38,327 nucleotides of DNA from Rhodopseudomonas sp. BR0M22 (GTDB lineage: Bacteria > Pseudomonadota > Alphaproteobacteria > Rhizobiales > Xanthobacteraceae), in the NCBI RefSeq assembly GCF_010907035.1, contig NZ_QUMK01000054.1:1-38327 (forward strand). Reading direction: 5' to 3'. Made by a program: the position numbers and the translations under genes. Below are positions 26,618 to 35,688 of this stretch, in pieces. The notes below the pieces were generated by a model that did not search any database, was not told where the DNA came from, and was given only the letters and a program-made list of their open reading frames with translations. Every line of letters starts with the position of its first letter. The stretch's first letter is position 1.

Positions 26618-27457
26618 ATGCTGACCGACGGCAGCTATTTTCATCTTCATCTGGTCTCCGACTCGACCGGCGAAACCTTGATCACGGTGTCGCGGGCGGT
26701 CACGGCGCAATACGCCAACGTCACGCCGGTCGAACACGTCTATCCGCTGGTGCGCAGCCAGAAGCAGCTCGATCGCGTGTTGCAGGAGATCGAGGAGGCG
26801 CCCGGCATCGTGCTGTTCACGCTGCTGGAAACCGAGCTGGTCAACCGGCTCGAGGCAAAGTGCCAAGAGATCAACAGCCCGAGTCTGTCGATCATCGGCC
26901 CGGTGATGCAATTGTTCGAGGCCTATCTGGGCGCCTCGACCACAGGCCGTGTCGGTGCGCAGCACACCCTGAACGCCGAATATTTTCAGCGGATCGACGC
27001 GCTGAACTACTCGATGATGCACGACGACGGCCAGCACGTCGAAGGTCTGGAAGAAGCCGACGTGGTGCTGGTCGGGGTGTCGCGCACCTCGAAGACGCCG
27101 ACCTCGATCTATCTGGCCAATCGCGGCATCCGCACCGCGAATGTGCCGCTGGTCGCCGGCATCCCGATTCCGCATCAGCTCGAAACACTGAAGAAGCCGC
27201 TGGTGGTCAGCCTGCATGCCTCGCCGGAACGGCTGATTCAGGTCCGGCAGAACCGGCTGCTCAGCCTCGGCGCCGGCACCGGCAACGACTCTTATATCGA
27301 TCGCCAGGCAGTCACCGACGAGGTGCTGCTGGCGCGCAAGCTCAGCGCCAAATACGGCTGGTCGCTGCTCGACGTCACCCGCCGGTCGATCGAGGAGACC
27401 GCAGCGGCGATCATGAAATTGCTCGCCGACCGGCAGCGCCAAAGGGTGCCGGAATGA
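26618..27457 (+). CDS. ppsR: Pyruvate, phosphate dikinase / PEP synthase regulatory kinase-phosphorylase (DUF299)
   Basis: A 279-residue bifunctional regulator that uses ADP to phosphorylate, and phosphate to reactivate, a threonine near the catalytic histidine of PPDK or PEP synthase. It controls the step between pyruvate and PEP. It starts [15 protein letters not shown] and has a P-loop-like GVSRTSKT at 153-160, followed by [20 protein letters not shown], characteristic of the family. Whether the target is PPDK or PpsA cannot be read here. The homologous gene is the first one right of the origin in Caulobacter. Its TGA overlaps the ATG of maf (ATGA at 27454-27457), implying translational coupling. 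Confidence 0.93.
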   Translation: MLTDGSYFHLHLVSDSTGETLITVSRAVTAQYANVTPVEHVYPLVRSQKQLDRVLQEIEEAPGIVLFTLLETELVNRLEAKCQEINSPSLSIIGPVMQLFEAYLGASTTGRVGAQHTLNAEYFQRIDALNYSMMHDDGQHVEGLEEADVVLVGVSRTSKTPTSIYLANRGIRTANVPLVAGIPIPHQLETLKKPLVVSLHASPERLIQVRQNRLLSLGAGTGNDSYIDRQAVTDEVLLARKLSAKYGWSLLDVTRRSIEETAAAIMKLLADRQRQRVPE

Positions 27458-28062
27458 CGCTGTGGCTCGGGCCGCAGCCGCTTGTGCTGGCTTCGCAAAG
27501 CAGCGCCCGGAAGACTGTGCTCGCCAATGCCGGAATTCCGTTCGATGCGATTCCCGCCGACATCGACGAACGCGGGATCGCGGAGGCGTCCGGCCTCAGC
27601 GCGCCGGGTGAGATCGCTGCGCTGCTGGCCACCCAGAAGGCGGCCTTCGTCAGCAATCATCATCCCGGTCGCCTGGTGCTCGGCGCCGACCAGACGCTGG
27701 CGCTCGGGGCTCGGGGCTTCAACAAGCCGGCCGATCGCGCGGCAGCCGCCAAGCAGCTCCGCGAGCTTGCCGGCCGCCGGCATGAATTGCACTCGGCAAT
27801 CGCCGTGGTTCGCAACGGCATCACGCTGTTCGCCGACGTCTCGATCGCACGGATGACGATGCGGCCGCTGACCGAAGCCGAGATCGACGCCTATCTCGAC
27901 GTCGTCGGCGACAAGGCGACCACCAGCGTCGGCGCCTATCAGGTCGAAGGTCTCGGCGTGCATCTGTTCGACGGCATCCATGGCGATCATTTCACCATCC
28001 TGGGCCTGCCGCTGTTGCCCCTGCTCGGTTTTCTGCGTAGCCAGAACCTGTTGGCGGTCTAG
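27454..28062 (+). CDS. maf: Maf-family nucleoside triphosphate pyrophosphatase
   Basis: A 202-residue house-cleaning enzyme that hydrolyses non-canonical or methylated nucleoside triphosphates to monophosphates. It begins [22 protein letters not shown], the Maf signature with the Ser-Arg pocket. It continues with [22 protein letters not shown] and [28 protein letters not shown], where the last carries conserved metal- and substrate-binding residues. The start ATG overlaps the ppsR stop by four bases. In many alphaproteobacteria aroE follows maf; here coaE follows directly after about 108 bases. Confidence 0.95.
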   Translation: MTLWLGPQPLVLASQSSARKTVLANAGIPFDAIPADIDERGIAEASGLSAPGEIAALLATQKAAFVSNHHPGRLVLGADQTLALGARGFNKPADRAAAAKQLRELAGRRHELHSAIAVVRNGITLFADVSIARMTMRPLTEAEIDAYLDVVGDKATTSVGAYQVEGLGVHLFDGIHGDHFTILGLPLLPLLGFLRSQNLLAV

Positions 28063-28170
28063 CTCGCTGGCGCTGCGCGTCAAAACAACAACAGGCTTCA
28101 GGGCCGATCACTCTCGGATCTGATCGGATCTGAAATGTCTCGCGCGGACGAAAAAGACGGAGGGGACGGA

Positions 28171-28770
28171 ATGCTGGTGCTCGGACTGACCGGTTCAATC
28201 GGAATGGGCAAATCGACCACCGCCAAGCTGTTCGCCGAAGCCGGCGTACCGGTCTATGACGCCGACGCCACCGTGCATAAGATCTACGAGAACGAGGCCG
28301 TGCCGGCGATCGAGGCGGCGTTTCCCGGCACCACGGTCGGCGGCAAGGTCGATCGCGCGCTGTTGTCGGCGAAAGTGGTGCACGATCCGGAGGCGATGCA
28401 TCGACTCGAAAAGATCGTTCATCCGATGCTGCGTGCCCATCATCAGCAATTTCTCGACGATGCCGAATCATCCGGCGCTGCAGTTGCTGTGGTCGATGTG
28501 CCGCTGCTGTTCGAGACCGGCGGCGAAAAACGCGTCGATGCCGTGGTGGTGGTGACGACCTCGCCGGAGGTGCAGCGCGAACGGATTCTGGCCCGCGACA
28601 ACATGACCCCGGACAAGCTCGATGCGATTCTGGCCCGGCAGATGCCCGATGCCGAAAAGCGCAAGCGTGCGGATTTCGTCGTGGATACTTCGAACGGACT
28701 GGACCCGGTGCGTCTGCAGATCCGCGAAATTCTCGACGCCGCTGCTAAAATGCCGCGTCGGCGCGACTGA
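28171..28770 (+). CDS. coaE: Dephospho-CoA kinase
   Basis: A 199-residue P-loop kinase performing the last step of coenzyme A synthesis, phosphorylating the 3'-hydroxyl of dephospho-CoA. Walker A is GSIGMGKS at 8-15, in [18 protein letters not shown]. The CoA-domain blocks [51 protein letters not shown] and RILARD...[19 protein letters not shown] follow. I chose the ATG at 28171 because GGAGGGG lies about seven bases upstream; the frame extends to an ATG at 28135. dnaQ follows after 35 bases, as in related genomes. Confidence 0.96.
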   Translation: MLVLGLTGSIGMGKSTTAKLFAEAGVPVYDADATVHKIYENEAVPAIEAAFPGTTVGGKVDRALLSAKVVHDPEAMHRLEKIVHPMLRAHHQQFLDDAESSGAAVAVVDVPLLFETGGEKRVDAVVVVTTSPEVQRERILARDNMTPDKLDAILARQMPDAEKRKRADFVVDTSNGLDPVRLQIREILDAAAKMPRRRD

Positions 28771-28805
28771 TTCGTCCGGCAGTCGATATGGTCTGATCAG
28801 AAGCA

Positions 28806-29504
28806 ATGCGTGAGATCGTCCTCGATACCGAAACCACCGGCCTCGATCCGCTGCGCGGCGATCGGCTGGTCGAAATCGGCTGCGTCGAGATCTTCAATCG
28901 GATGCCGACCGGTCGGACCTATCACCGCTACATCAATCCCGAACGCGATATGCCGGCCGAAGCCTTCGCGGTGCATGGCCTGTCGAGCGAATTTCTCGCC
29001 GACAAGCCGTTGTTCGCTCAGGTGGCCGACGAGTTCCTTGAATTCATCGGCGACGATCCGTTGGTGATTCACAACGCTTCGTTCGACATCGGCTTCATCA
29101 ATGCCGAATTGTCGAGGCTGTCACGACCCCCGGTGGCGCGCGACCGGCTGGTGGATACGCTGCTGCTGGCCCGGCGCAAGCATCCGGGCGTGTCGAACCG
29201 GCTCGACGACCTCTGTTCGCGTTACGCGATCGACAATTCGCGCCGCACCAAGCACGGCGCGTTGCTCGACGCCGAGCTGCTGGCCGAGGTCTATATCGAT
29301 CTGATCGGCGCACGGCAGTCGCAGCTCATCCTCGCCGATGTGCCGGTCGAAGTGGTTGGCGTTGCGAACGAAAGTCGCAGACGGCAGCGGCCGTCGCCGC
29401 TCCCCAACCGGGTCACCGAGGCCGATCTCGAGGCTCACCGCGCCTTCATTGCCACCATGGGCGACAAGGCGATCTGGGCCGAATACCTCCCGACTGGCGC
29501 CTGA
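28806..29504 (+). CDS. dnaQ: DNA polymerase III subunit epsilon (proofreading exonuclease)
   Basis: A 232-residue DEDDh 3'-5' exonuclease that proofreads for the replicative polymerase. Exo I is VLDTETTGLDP (Asp7, Glu9), Exo II is VIHNASFDIGFINAEL, and Exo III is RTKHGALLDAELLAEVY with the catalytic His and Asp. The C-terminal tail, ending in the family's EYLPTGA region, is the part that binds the alpha subunit. It is the last gene of the ppsR-maf-coaE-dnaQ run and convergent with secB. A hairpin at 29599-29642 sits between them. Confidence 0.96.
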   Translation: MREIVLDTETTGLDPLRGDRLVEIGCVEIFNRMPTGRTYHRYINPERDMPAEAFAVHGLSSEFLADKPLFAQVADEFLEFIGDDPLVIHNASFDIGFINAELSRLSRPPVARDRLVDTLLLARRKHPGVSNRLDDLCSRYAIDNSRRTKHGALLDAELLAEVYIDLIGARQSQLILADVPVEVVGVANESRRRQRPSPLPNRVTEADLEAHRAFIATMGDKAIWAEYLPTGA

Positions 29505-29598
29505 TCGGTCACGACCAACACGACAGTGCCCGGCGCATGTGGCCGGGCATCGGGGCATATCGCGCCACACCGTTACCGGTACGGGTGAAAAACGGATC

Positions 29599-29642
29599 AA
29601 AAAAACAGAGCTCCGGCTCTGATCGAACAGCGCCGGAGCTCT
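29599..29642 (-). terminator. Intrinsic terminator after secB
   Basis: On the minus strand an 11-base perfect stem (AGAGCTCCGGC / GCCGGAGCTCT, 14-base loop) is followed by G and a run of seven T. It lies about 32 bases past the secB stop. The T-run is on the minus-strand side, so it serves secB; the hairpin may also weakly act on dnaQ transcripts. Confidence 0.85.
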
Positions 29643-29673
29643 ACAGATTAAGTGCGAGAAGGTCCTGAGCGGC

Positions 29674-30153
29674 TCAGCTCGGACGGACCTGCTGCTGCTC
29701 GGACTGACGCTCGAGATTCTGGCGATACAGACCGACGAAATCGACCGGATCGAGCATCAGCGGCGGGAAACCGCCATCGCGGACCGCGCTGGCGATGATC
29801 TCGCGGGCAAACGGGAACAACAGCCGCGGGCATTCGATCATGATCAGCGGATGCAGATTTTCCTGCGGCACGTTGAGCACCCGGAACACGCCCGCATAGG
29901 CCAGTTCGAAGCTGAACAGCACGCTGCTGCCGGACTCGGCCTTGCCGTCGATCGACAGCGTCACTTCATATTCGTTCTCGGCGACGTTGTTGGCGCCGAC
30001 ATTGATCTGAATGTTGATCGCCGGCTGCTGCTGCTGCGGAGCGAGCGATGCCGGGGCGTTCGGGTTCTCGAACGACAGATCCTTGGTGTATTGCGCCAGC
30101 ACATTGAGCTGCGGAGGAGCACCCTCGGGAGGCGTGCCGTTACCGTTGGTCAT
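29674..30153 (-). CDS. secB: Protein-export chaperone SecB
   Basis: A 159-residue tetrameric cytoplasmic chaperone that keeps preproteins unfolded and hands them to SecA. The body shows [100 protein letters not shown], all SecB-specific. I chose the ATG at 30153 because AGGAGAA lies ten bases upstream; the open frame continues to 30330 but the extra residues are atypical. In Caulobacter and relatives secB also lies near dnaQ and a Tim44-like gene by the origin. It is divergent from the Tim44-like gene. Confidence 0.97.
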   Translation of the reverse strand: MTNGNGTPPEGAPPQLNVLAQYTKDLSFENPNAPASLAPQQQQPAINIQINVGANNVAENEYEVTLSIDGKAESGSSVLFSFELAYAGVFRVLNVPQENLHPLIMIECPRLLFPFAREIIASAVRDGGFPPLMLDPVDFVGLYRQNLERQSEQQQVRPS

Positions 30154-30617
30154 CGATGGTTCTCCTGGAAGCGGATTCTGGAGCGAAAGCCGGCTTGGAG
30201 CCGGCGTCGCAACAATGGGCAGGTGCTTTGGCGAGTGGCTATCATACGCCCGCCGCGTTCCACAAGGTAGACGGATGCATCGGCCGCGAGGACCCAAACG
30301 GGCGCGCGATACCGGCGGGCCCCTATCCACATCTCTTCGTCAGCCTGGCAAGCGCTCGTTAACCCCCGGACGGTCAGGTTCCTCGCCGTCCCCGGTTTCC
30401 GACGGGGCGCGAAACGCGTAGACTTGCCACAATATAGGCTCCAGGCTGCTGGCCCGGTCTTGCCAACCCCGGCGACTGTGCCAAAACGCGCCATTGGCGC
30501 GGCGCGGTTGATGCTTACATGGTGAAAACCGGCTTCGCCGTCCCGCGTGGGTGCTGCAACGCCGGAACACGCAAGCCGCGCCGGCTCGCCCCGGCCCGAT
30601 CAGAAAGTGAATGCGAC
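30154..30617. other. secB / Tim44-like divergent gap with no recognised element
   Basis: A 464-base region between secB and the Tim44-like gene. I see no gene with supporting homology, no clear hairpin terminator and no repeat. It presumably contains two divergent promoters, but I could not identify convincing -35/-10 pairs. Open frames across it have no recognisable domains. Confidence 0.5.
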
Positions 30618-31325
30618 GTGGATATTTACACCATCATCTTCCTGGCGCTCGCGGTGTTCATCTTCCTGCGTCTGCGCAACGTGCTTGGCCAGCGCACCGG
30701 CAACGAACGTCCACCGTTCGATCGCGCCGCGGCGCGCGACATGATGCCCGGCAAGCAGGATTCCAATGTGATCTCGATGCCCGGCACCGTGATCGATCCG
30801 GCGCCGATGGGACCGAACGCTGACGTGGCGCCGCCCTCGGATCGCTGGAAGGGGATTGCCGAGCCGGACTCTGAACTCGAGCACGGCCTCAATGCCATTG
30901 CGCGGCTCGATTCCTCGTTCGATGCGCAGCATTTCATCACCGGCGCCAAGAGCGCGTATGAGATGATCGTGATGGCGTTTGCCAACGGCGACCGTCGCTC
31001 GCTGCGCGATCTGCTGTCGAGCGACGTCTATGACAGCTTCGATGCGGCCATCAAGGATCGCGAAAAGAACGACCTCAAGGTCGAGACACGCTTCGTGGCG
31101 ATCGAAAAGGCCGAGATGATCAGCGCGGAGGTGCGGGATCGCACTGCCATGCTGACGTTGAAATTCGTGTCGCAGATGATATCCGCGACCCGCGACAAGA
31201 CCGGTGCGGTGGTCGACGGCTCGCCCGACAAGGTCGCCGACATCACCGACGTCTGGACTTTCGCGCGCGACACGAGCTCTCGCGATCCGAACTGGAAGCT
31301 GGTTGGGACCGGCAGCGCCACCTGA
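30618..31325 (+). CDS. Tim44-like domain membrane-anchored protein
   Basis: A 235-residue protein starting at GTG 30618 as (V)DIYTIIFLALAVFIFLRLRNVLGQRTG, one N-terminal membrane helix typical of bacterial Tim44-like proteins. The Tim44/TIM44-like fold covers about residues 95-235: HFITGAKSAYEMIVMAFANGDRRSLRDLLS, RFVAIEKAEMI and a C-terminal VWTFARDTSSRDPNWKLVGTGSA strand. The family is thought to act at the inner membrane in protein quality or assembly, related to the mitochondrial import motor anchor, but the bacterial role is not firmly defined. No ATG lies at the expected point, so GTG is the likely start. mltA overlaps or closely follows it. Confidence 0.85.
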   Translation: MDIYTIIFLALAVFIFLRLRNVLGQRTGNERPPFDRAAARDMMPGKQDSNVISMPGTVIDPAPMGPNADVAPPSDRWKGIAEPDSELEHGLNAIARLDSSFDAQHFITGAKSAYEMIVMAFANGDRRSLRDLLSSDVYDSFDAAIKDREKNDLKVETRFVAIEKAEMISAEVRDRTAMLTLKFVSQMISATRDKTGAVVDGSPDKVADITDVWTFARDTSSRDPNWKLVGTGSAT

Positions 31326-32802
31326 CCGGCGCGGCGCCGGCCGCGCCGCTCTTGCCGGCTGCGTGCTCGCAGCCGCGCTGTTGGTTGCGCCCGGAGACGC
31401 CGATGCGCGCAGCCGGCATCATCATTATTCCGGCGCCCGATCAGTTTCCAAATTTGCCGAACATCATGCGCGCTACCGGCATCCGCAGTGGCCGCTGGAA
31501 ATTCCCGGCGGCCAATATCTGCCGGTCGCCTGGTCGGACATTCCCGGCTGGGACTCCGATGATCAGCTGGCGGCGCTGAAAACCTTTCGGGTGAGTTGCC
31601 GCCCGATTCTGGCCGGCGGCCCGGCGCGATCGAACGACAAACCGCTCGGCGGCTCGTTGTGGGAGCCGTGCCATGCGGCGCGCTCCGCGCATCCGACGAC
31701 GGCGACCGAGGCCCGCGCATTTTTCGAACAGCACTTCGTTCCCCTGCAGATTTCGCGGCTCGGTGAGCCGCAAGGTTTCGTCACCGGTTACTACGAGCCG
31801 GTGATCGACGGCTCCCCGGTCAAGACCGACGACTACACGGTGCCGGTCTATCGCCGGCCGTCGAACCTGTTCGTGCGCGGCTACAAGCAGGATGCGGCGC
31901 TGCCGAACGGCGGGCCGGTGTATCGCAAGATCGGCCGGCGCAAGCTGGTGCCGTATTACGATCGTGCTCAGATCGAAGACGGCGCGATCGATGGCCGGGG
32001 GTTGGAGATCTGCTGGCTGAAGAGCCAGACCGATCTGTTGTTCGCGCAGATCCAGGGCTCGGCGCGGATCAGGCTGCCGGACGGCCGGGTGGTTCGCATC
32101 AATTACGACGCCCACAACGGCTTTCCCTACACCCCGGTCGGTCGCATCCTGATCGAGCGCGGCATCATCCCGCGGGAAGAAATGTCGATGCACCGGATCC
32201 GGGAGTGGATGGATGCGAACCCCGACGGCGCCAAGGAGCTGCGGCGGGCGAATCGCTCCTATGTGTTCTTCCGCAAGGTCGAGCTGAAGGACGACGACGA
32301 AGCGATCGGCGCCCAGGGTGTGCCACTGACCCCGGGGCGCTCGATCGCGGTCGACAAGGCGCTGCACGTCTATGGAACGCCGTTCTTCATCGCCGGCGAT
32401 CTTCCGATCGAATCCCCGACTGCGAAGACGCCGTTTCGGCGGCTGATGATCGGCCAGGACACCGGGTCGGCGATCGTCGGCCCGGCACGGGCCGATCTGT
32501 ATTTCGGCGCCGGTGCGGAAGCCGGCGCAGTCGCCGGCCGGATTCGCAACCCGATGGCGTTCGTCATGCTGGTGCCGAAGGGCATCGATCCCGTCGCGCG
32601 CGCTCGCAGCCTGCCGCCGCCCGAGCCGCGACCGCCGGCCAACACCAAAAAACCCTCAGCGACGGCCTCGAAATCTGGTGGTAGAGACGGAGCCTCCAAC
32701 GTCGTCCCGACACCGGATGCTCGTCCGGCCGCAGCGTCGTCCCGGCCGCCCGGTCAACGCCATCGGTCTCACCGCCACCGGCACCATCGCTACTCCCGCT
32801 GA
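31303..32802 (+). CDS. mltA: Membrane-bound lytic murein transglycosylase A family (MltA / 3D domain)
   Basis: A transglycosylase that cleaves peptidoglycan glycan strands to 1,6-anhydro products. The protein has about 499 residues from a TTG at 31303, which has GGAAG four bases upstream and overlaps the previous gene by 23 bases. No ATG lies between that gene and the mature domain. A leader with RR and the core AALAGCVLAAALLVAPGDADA follows, most like a signal-peptidase I leader. The MltA beta-barrel domain runs from DDQLAALKTF to YDAHNGFPYTPVGR. The 3D domain carries the catalytic aspartate in GQDTGSAIVGPARADLYFG. A Pro/Arg-rich tail ends it. Start uncertain; a GTG at 31363 is too late for a full leader. 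Confidence 0.9.
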   Translation: MGPAAPPDRRGAGRAALAGCVLAAALLVAPGDADARSRHHHYSGARSVSKFAEHHARYRHPQWPLEIPGGQYLPVAWSDIPGWDSDDQLAALKTFRVSCRPILAGGPARSNDKPLGGSLWEPCHAARSAHPTTATEARAFFEQHFVPLQISRLGEPQGFVTGYYEPVIDGSPVKTDDYTVPVYRRPSNLFVRGYKQDAALPNGGPVYRKIGRRKLVPYYDRAQIEDGAIDGRGLEICWLKSQTDLLFAQIQGSARIRLPDGRVVRINYDAHNGFPYTPVGRILIERGIIPREEMSMHRIREWMDANPDGAKELRRANRSYVFFRKVELKDDDEAIGAQGVPLTPGRSIAVDKALHVYGTPFFIAGDLPIESPTAKTPFRRLMIGQDTGSAIVGPARADLYFGAGAEAGAVAGRIRNPMAFVMLVPKGIDPVARARSLPPPEPRPPANTKKPSATASKSGGRDGASNVVPTPDARPAAASSRPPGQRHRSHRHRHHRYSR

Positions 32803-32807
32803 CTTCA

Positions 32808-33392
32808 ATGAAACGCATCATTCCGCCGCTCGACCCGCCGATGTCGCGCCGCAAGCGGAGTCTGACCGAGGACGAGCGGGCGCTGTGGGACGGCGTGGCC
32901 CGTCAGATCAAGCCGCTGCGCGGCCGGTCGCGGCTGATCAAGGTCGAGATTGCCGATCCGCAGATCCCTGCACCCGCGATCAAGCCGGCGCCGGCGGCGC
33001 CGCCGCAACCGCTCAAACGTGCCGCGAAACCATCGCTCCCCACCGCCCCGCCGCCGCTGGCCACGCTGGGCCGCCGCGAACGGGCGCATCTGTCGCGCGG
33101 CCGCAAGGACATCGATGCGCGGATCGATCTGCACGGCATGACCCAGGCCCGCGCGCATCACGCGCTGCTGTATTTCCTGCAGCGCGCCAGTCATGACGGG
33201 CTCGGCTTCGTACTGGTGATCACCGGTAAGGGCAAAAGCGGCGATACCGAACGCGGCGTGCTGCGCCGCCAGGTGCCGCAATGGCTCGCCCTCCCCGAAT
33301 TCCGCGCCTACGTGGTCGGCTTCGACGAAGCCCACATCGGCCACGGCGGCGAAGGCGCGTTGTACGTGCGGGTGAGACGGGCGCGCGGTTAG
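32808..33392 (+). CDS. Smr/MutS2 C-terminal domain protein
   Basis: A 194-residue protein with a Lys/Arg/Pro-rich N-terminal half and an Smr endonuclease-like domain from about residue 98 (IDARIDLHGMTQARAHHALLYFLQ). It includes LVITGKGKSGDTERGVLRRQVPQWLALPEFRAYV and ends GALYVRVRRARG. The DLHGMT and GKG motifs are the domain signatures. Smr domains can nick DNA or RNA. As a stand-alone form it is common in alphaproteobacteria, and the biological role is not settled. It starts five bases after mltA ends, so the two are almost certainly cotranscribed. Confidence 0.9.
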   Translation: MKRIIPPLDPPMSRRKRSLTEDERALWDGVARQIKPLRGRSRLIKVEIADPQIPAPAIKPAPAAPPQPLKRAAKPSLPTAPPPLATLGRRERAHLSRGRKDIDARIDLHGMTQARAHHALLYFLQRASHDGLGFVLVITGKGKSGDTERGVLRRQVPQWLALPEFRAYVVGFDEAHIGHGGEGALYVRVRRARG

Positions 33393-33419
33393 TTAGCCGC
33401 CCCATCAGCAACATCCACC

Positions 33420-33521
33420 GTCATCACCCGCGCATGCGGGTGATCCAGTATCCCAGAGAGGTTGTTACTTGGACGCAGACGCTCTGCGATACTGGGTCGC
33501 CCGGACGAGCCGGGCGATGAC
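33420..33521. repeat. Palindromic intergenic repeat 1 (smr-hslU gap)
   Basis: The left arm (33420-33458, GTCATCACCCGCGCATGCGG ... CCCAGAG) is largely complementary to the right arm (33482-33521, CTCTGCGATACTGGG ... GGGCGATGAC), separated by 23 bases. The left arm has its own perfect hairpin ATCACCCGC-GCAT-GCGGGTGAT. It lies between convergent smr and hslU and could act as a bidirectional transcript end. It has no coding potential of note. Confidence 0.8.
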
Positions 33522-33577
33522 CTTGGAAGGTGGGGCAGTGGCCCATGATGAGCCGCGAAGTATCAGTATTCCACGCC

Positions 33578-33654
33578 CGTCATTGCCGGGCTTGACCCGG
33601 CAATCCATCATCTCGCGAAAAGGATGGATGCGCGGGTCAAGCCCGCGCATGACG
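33578..33654. repeat. Palindromic intergenic repeat 2 (smr-hslU gap)
   Basis: CGTCATTGCCGGGCTTGACC ... CAATCCATC (33578-33609) faces GATGGATGCGCGGGTCAAGC ... GCATGACG (33623-33654) as an imperfect inverted repeat with a 13-base loop. The GGGCTTGACCCGG core resembles dispersed palindromes of bradyrhizobial genomes. It sits right after the first repeat, so the 343-base convergent gap is mostly repeat. Confidence 0.8.
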
Positions 33655-33735
33655 TCTGGGTATGAGGATACGTGCCGTCCTCAGACTACTTGGTCTTAAC
33701 GGACGGTGACCAGGAGCCGCCAACAAACCGGCCGC

Positions 33736-35037
33736 TCACAAGATAAACCGGCTCAAATCCGTATTCTTGGCCAGATCCCCGACATTGGTCTTCACGTAGT
33801 CCGCGTCGACCCGGAAAGTCTCGCCGTGGCGGTCGGGGGCGACGAAGGAGATCTCGTCGAGGACGCGCTCCATCACTGTCTGCAGCCGGCGCGCGCCGAT
33901 GTTCTCGACCGTCGAGTTCACCGCCACCGCGACATCGGCCAGCGCGTCGATCGCGTCGTCGGAGAAGTCCAGCGTCACGCCCTCGGTCTTCATCAGCGCC
34001 ACGTACTGCTTGATCAGCGAGGCTTCCGGCTCGGTCAGGATCCGGCGCATGTCGTCGCGGCTCAGTGCATTCAGCTCGACGCGGATCGGCAGCCGGCCCT
34101 GCAGCTCGGGCAAAAGATCCGAAGGCTTGGCGATGTGGAAGGCGCCGGAGGCGATGAACAGGATGTGCTCGGTCTTCACCGCGCCGTGCTTGGTCGACAC
34201 CGTGGTGCCTTCGATCAGCGGCAACAGATCGCGCTGCACGCCTTCGCGCGAGACTTCGCCGCGGCTGCGTCCGTCGCGGACGCAGATCTTGTCGATCTCG
34301 TCCAGAAACACGATGCCGTTGTTCTCGACCGCGGCGATGGCTTCCTGCACCAGCTGGTCGGTGTCGAGCAGCTTGTCGGCTTCCTCATTGACCAGGATTT
34401 CGTGCGAGTCGGCCACCGTCAGCCGCCGGGTCTTGGTGCGGCCGCCCATCTTACCGAAGATATCGCCGAGCGAGATCGCCCCGATCTGGGCGCCCGGCAT
34501 GCCGGGAATTTCGAGCATCGGCGAGCCGGCACCGGCCTGGGTCTCGATCTCGATTTCCTTGTCGTTGAGTTCGCCGGCCCGCAGCTTCTTGCGGAACGAG
34601 TCCCGCGTCGCCGGACCCGAACCGGGCCCGACCAGCGCATCGAGCACGCGCTCTTCGGCGGCGACCTGGGCGCGCGCCTGCACGTCCTTGCGCTTCTTCT
34701 CGCGCACTTGCGCGATCGCGACTTCGACAAGATCGCGGATGATCTGTTCGACGTCGCGGCCGACATAGCCGACCTCGGTGAACTTGGTCGCCTCGACCTT
34801 GAGGAACGGTGCGCCCGCGAGCTTGGCGAGCCGCCGCGCGATCTCGGTCTTGCCGACGCCGGTCGGGCCGATCATCAGGATGTTCTTCGGCAGCACTTCT
34901 TCGCGCAAAGCCCCTTCGAGCTGCAGGCGCCGCCAGCGGTTGCGCAGCGCGATGGCGACCGCGCGCTTGGCGTCGGCCTGGCCGACGATGAAACGATCGA
35001 GTTCGGAAACGATTTCACGGGGAGAGAAGTCGGTCAT
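33736..35037 (-). CDS. hslU: ATP-dependent protease ATPase subunit HslU
   Basis: A 433-residue AAA+ unfoldase that feeds proteins into the HslV chamber. Walker A is GPTGVGKT at 57-64, Walker B is [11 protein letters not shown], followed by the sensor region [30 protein letters not shown]. It ends with the hydrophobic SRFIL tail that inserts into HslV to activate it. I chose the ATG at 35037 ([19 protein letters not shown]), the conserved start; the open frame extends to 35064. An inserted I domain with [20 protein letters not shown] follows the Walker A as expected. hslV lies upstream with one membrane-protein gene between them. Confidence 0.97.
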   Translation of the reverse strand: MTDFSPREIVSELDRFIVGQADAKRAVAIALRNRWRRLQLEGALREEVLPKNILMIGPTGVGKTEIARRLAKLAGAPFLKVEATKFTEVGYVGRDVEQIIRDLVEVAIAQVREKKRKDVQARAQVAAEERVLDALVGPGSGPATRDSFRKKLRAGELNDKEIEIETQAGAGSPMLEIPGMPGAQIGAISLGDIFGKMGGRTKTRRLTVADSHEILVNEEADKLLDTDQLVQEAIAAVENNGIVFLDEIDKICVRDGRSRGEVSREGVQRDLLPLIEGTTVSTKHGAVKTEHILFIASGAFHIAKPSDLLPELQGRLPIRVELNALSRDDMRRILTEPEASLIKQYVALMKTEGVTLDFSDDAIDALADVAVAVNSTVENIGARRLQTVMERVLDEISFVAPDRHGETFRVDADYVKTNVGDLAKNTDLSRFIL

Positions 35038-35076
35038 GGGGCCTACGTAGGGTCGGTCGAACAAGGGAGCAAGCGG

Positions 35077-35688
35077 TCAGATGATCGGTGGGCCCGCCTG
35101 CCAGTGCCGGATGGCATCGAACGGATGAATCAGCATGATTATGTTGAGGGTCAGATTGTCGCGGATGTGCAGGCCGACCAGCACTTCGAACAGCGCCGCA
35201 ATCGCGACGGTCGCGGCGATCGGCAGCCGCCACGCCAGCAGGAAACCGGCAATCATCGCCAGCGTGTCGGCGACCGAATTGACGATGCTGTCGCCGTAGT
35301 AATCGAGCGAGATCGTGCCGGCGCGGTAGCGTTCGATGATGAAGCTCGAATTCTCGGTCAGCTCCCAGGCGCCCTCGATCAGCACCGCGACGATCAGCCG
35401 TGCCGTCCATGGCCAGCGCCGCAGCAGCAGCCATGTGCCGGCATAGAACAGGAAGCCGTGGATGATGTGCGAGAACGTGTACCAGTCGGTCAGGTGCTGA
35501 GAGTTCTCCGAACTCATCACCACGCCGTGCCAGAGCTTGACGGTGCCGCAGGCGCAGATCGGCACCCGGCCCATCGCGAACAGCGCGGTCGCCTGAAGCG
35601 CCAAGAGACCAAGGACGACGGCCAGCGCCCAGCGGACCGGAAAGCCGGCCGTGGACGACACCGGTCGCTCGGCGCCCGCCCAGCTCAT
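35077..35688 (-). CDS. DUF2585 (UPF0314) membrane protein
   Basis: A 203-residue protein with about four to five hydrophobic segments, including [23 protein letters not shown] near the N-terminus, [25 protein letters not shown] and a late [61 protein letters not shown] and [31 protein letters not shown] are the family's conserved blocks. Function is unknown. Its ATG overlaps the hslV stop (35685-35688) and hslU follows after 39 bases, so it is sandwiched inside the protease operon. Confidence 0.87.
   Translation of the reverse strand: MSWAGAERPVSSTAGFPVRWALAVVLGLLALQATALFAMGRVPICACGTVKLWHGVVMSSENSQHLTDWYTFSHIIHGFLFYAGTWLLLRRWPWTARLIVAVLIEGAWELTENSSFIIERYRAGTISLDYYGDSIVNSVADTLAMIAGFLLAWRLPIAATVAIAALFEVLVGLHIRDNLTLNIIMLIHPFDAIRHWQAGPPII

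Noticed and set aside
29505-29673. Small RNA gene in the dnaQ-secB gap
   Set aside because: The only structure seen is the hairpin with T-run that is well explained as the secB terminator.
30340-30570. Small open frame on the minus strand in the secB / Tim44-like gap
   Set aside because: Arg/Cys-rich translation with no motif, no ribosome site and no co-oriented neighbour in operon distance.
31340-31365. LAGC in the MltA leader as a lipoprotein lipobox
   Set aside because: The strongly hydrophobic segment lies after the cysteine, not before it, so a signal-peptidase I leader ending near DADA fits better. Lipidation cannot be fully excluded.
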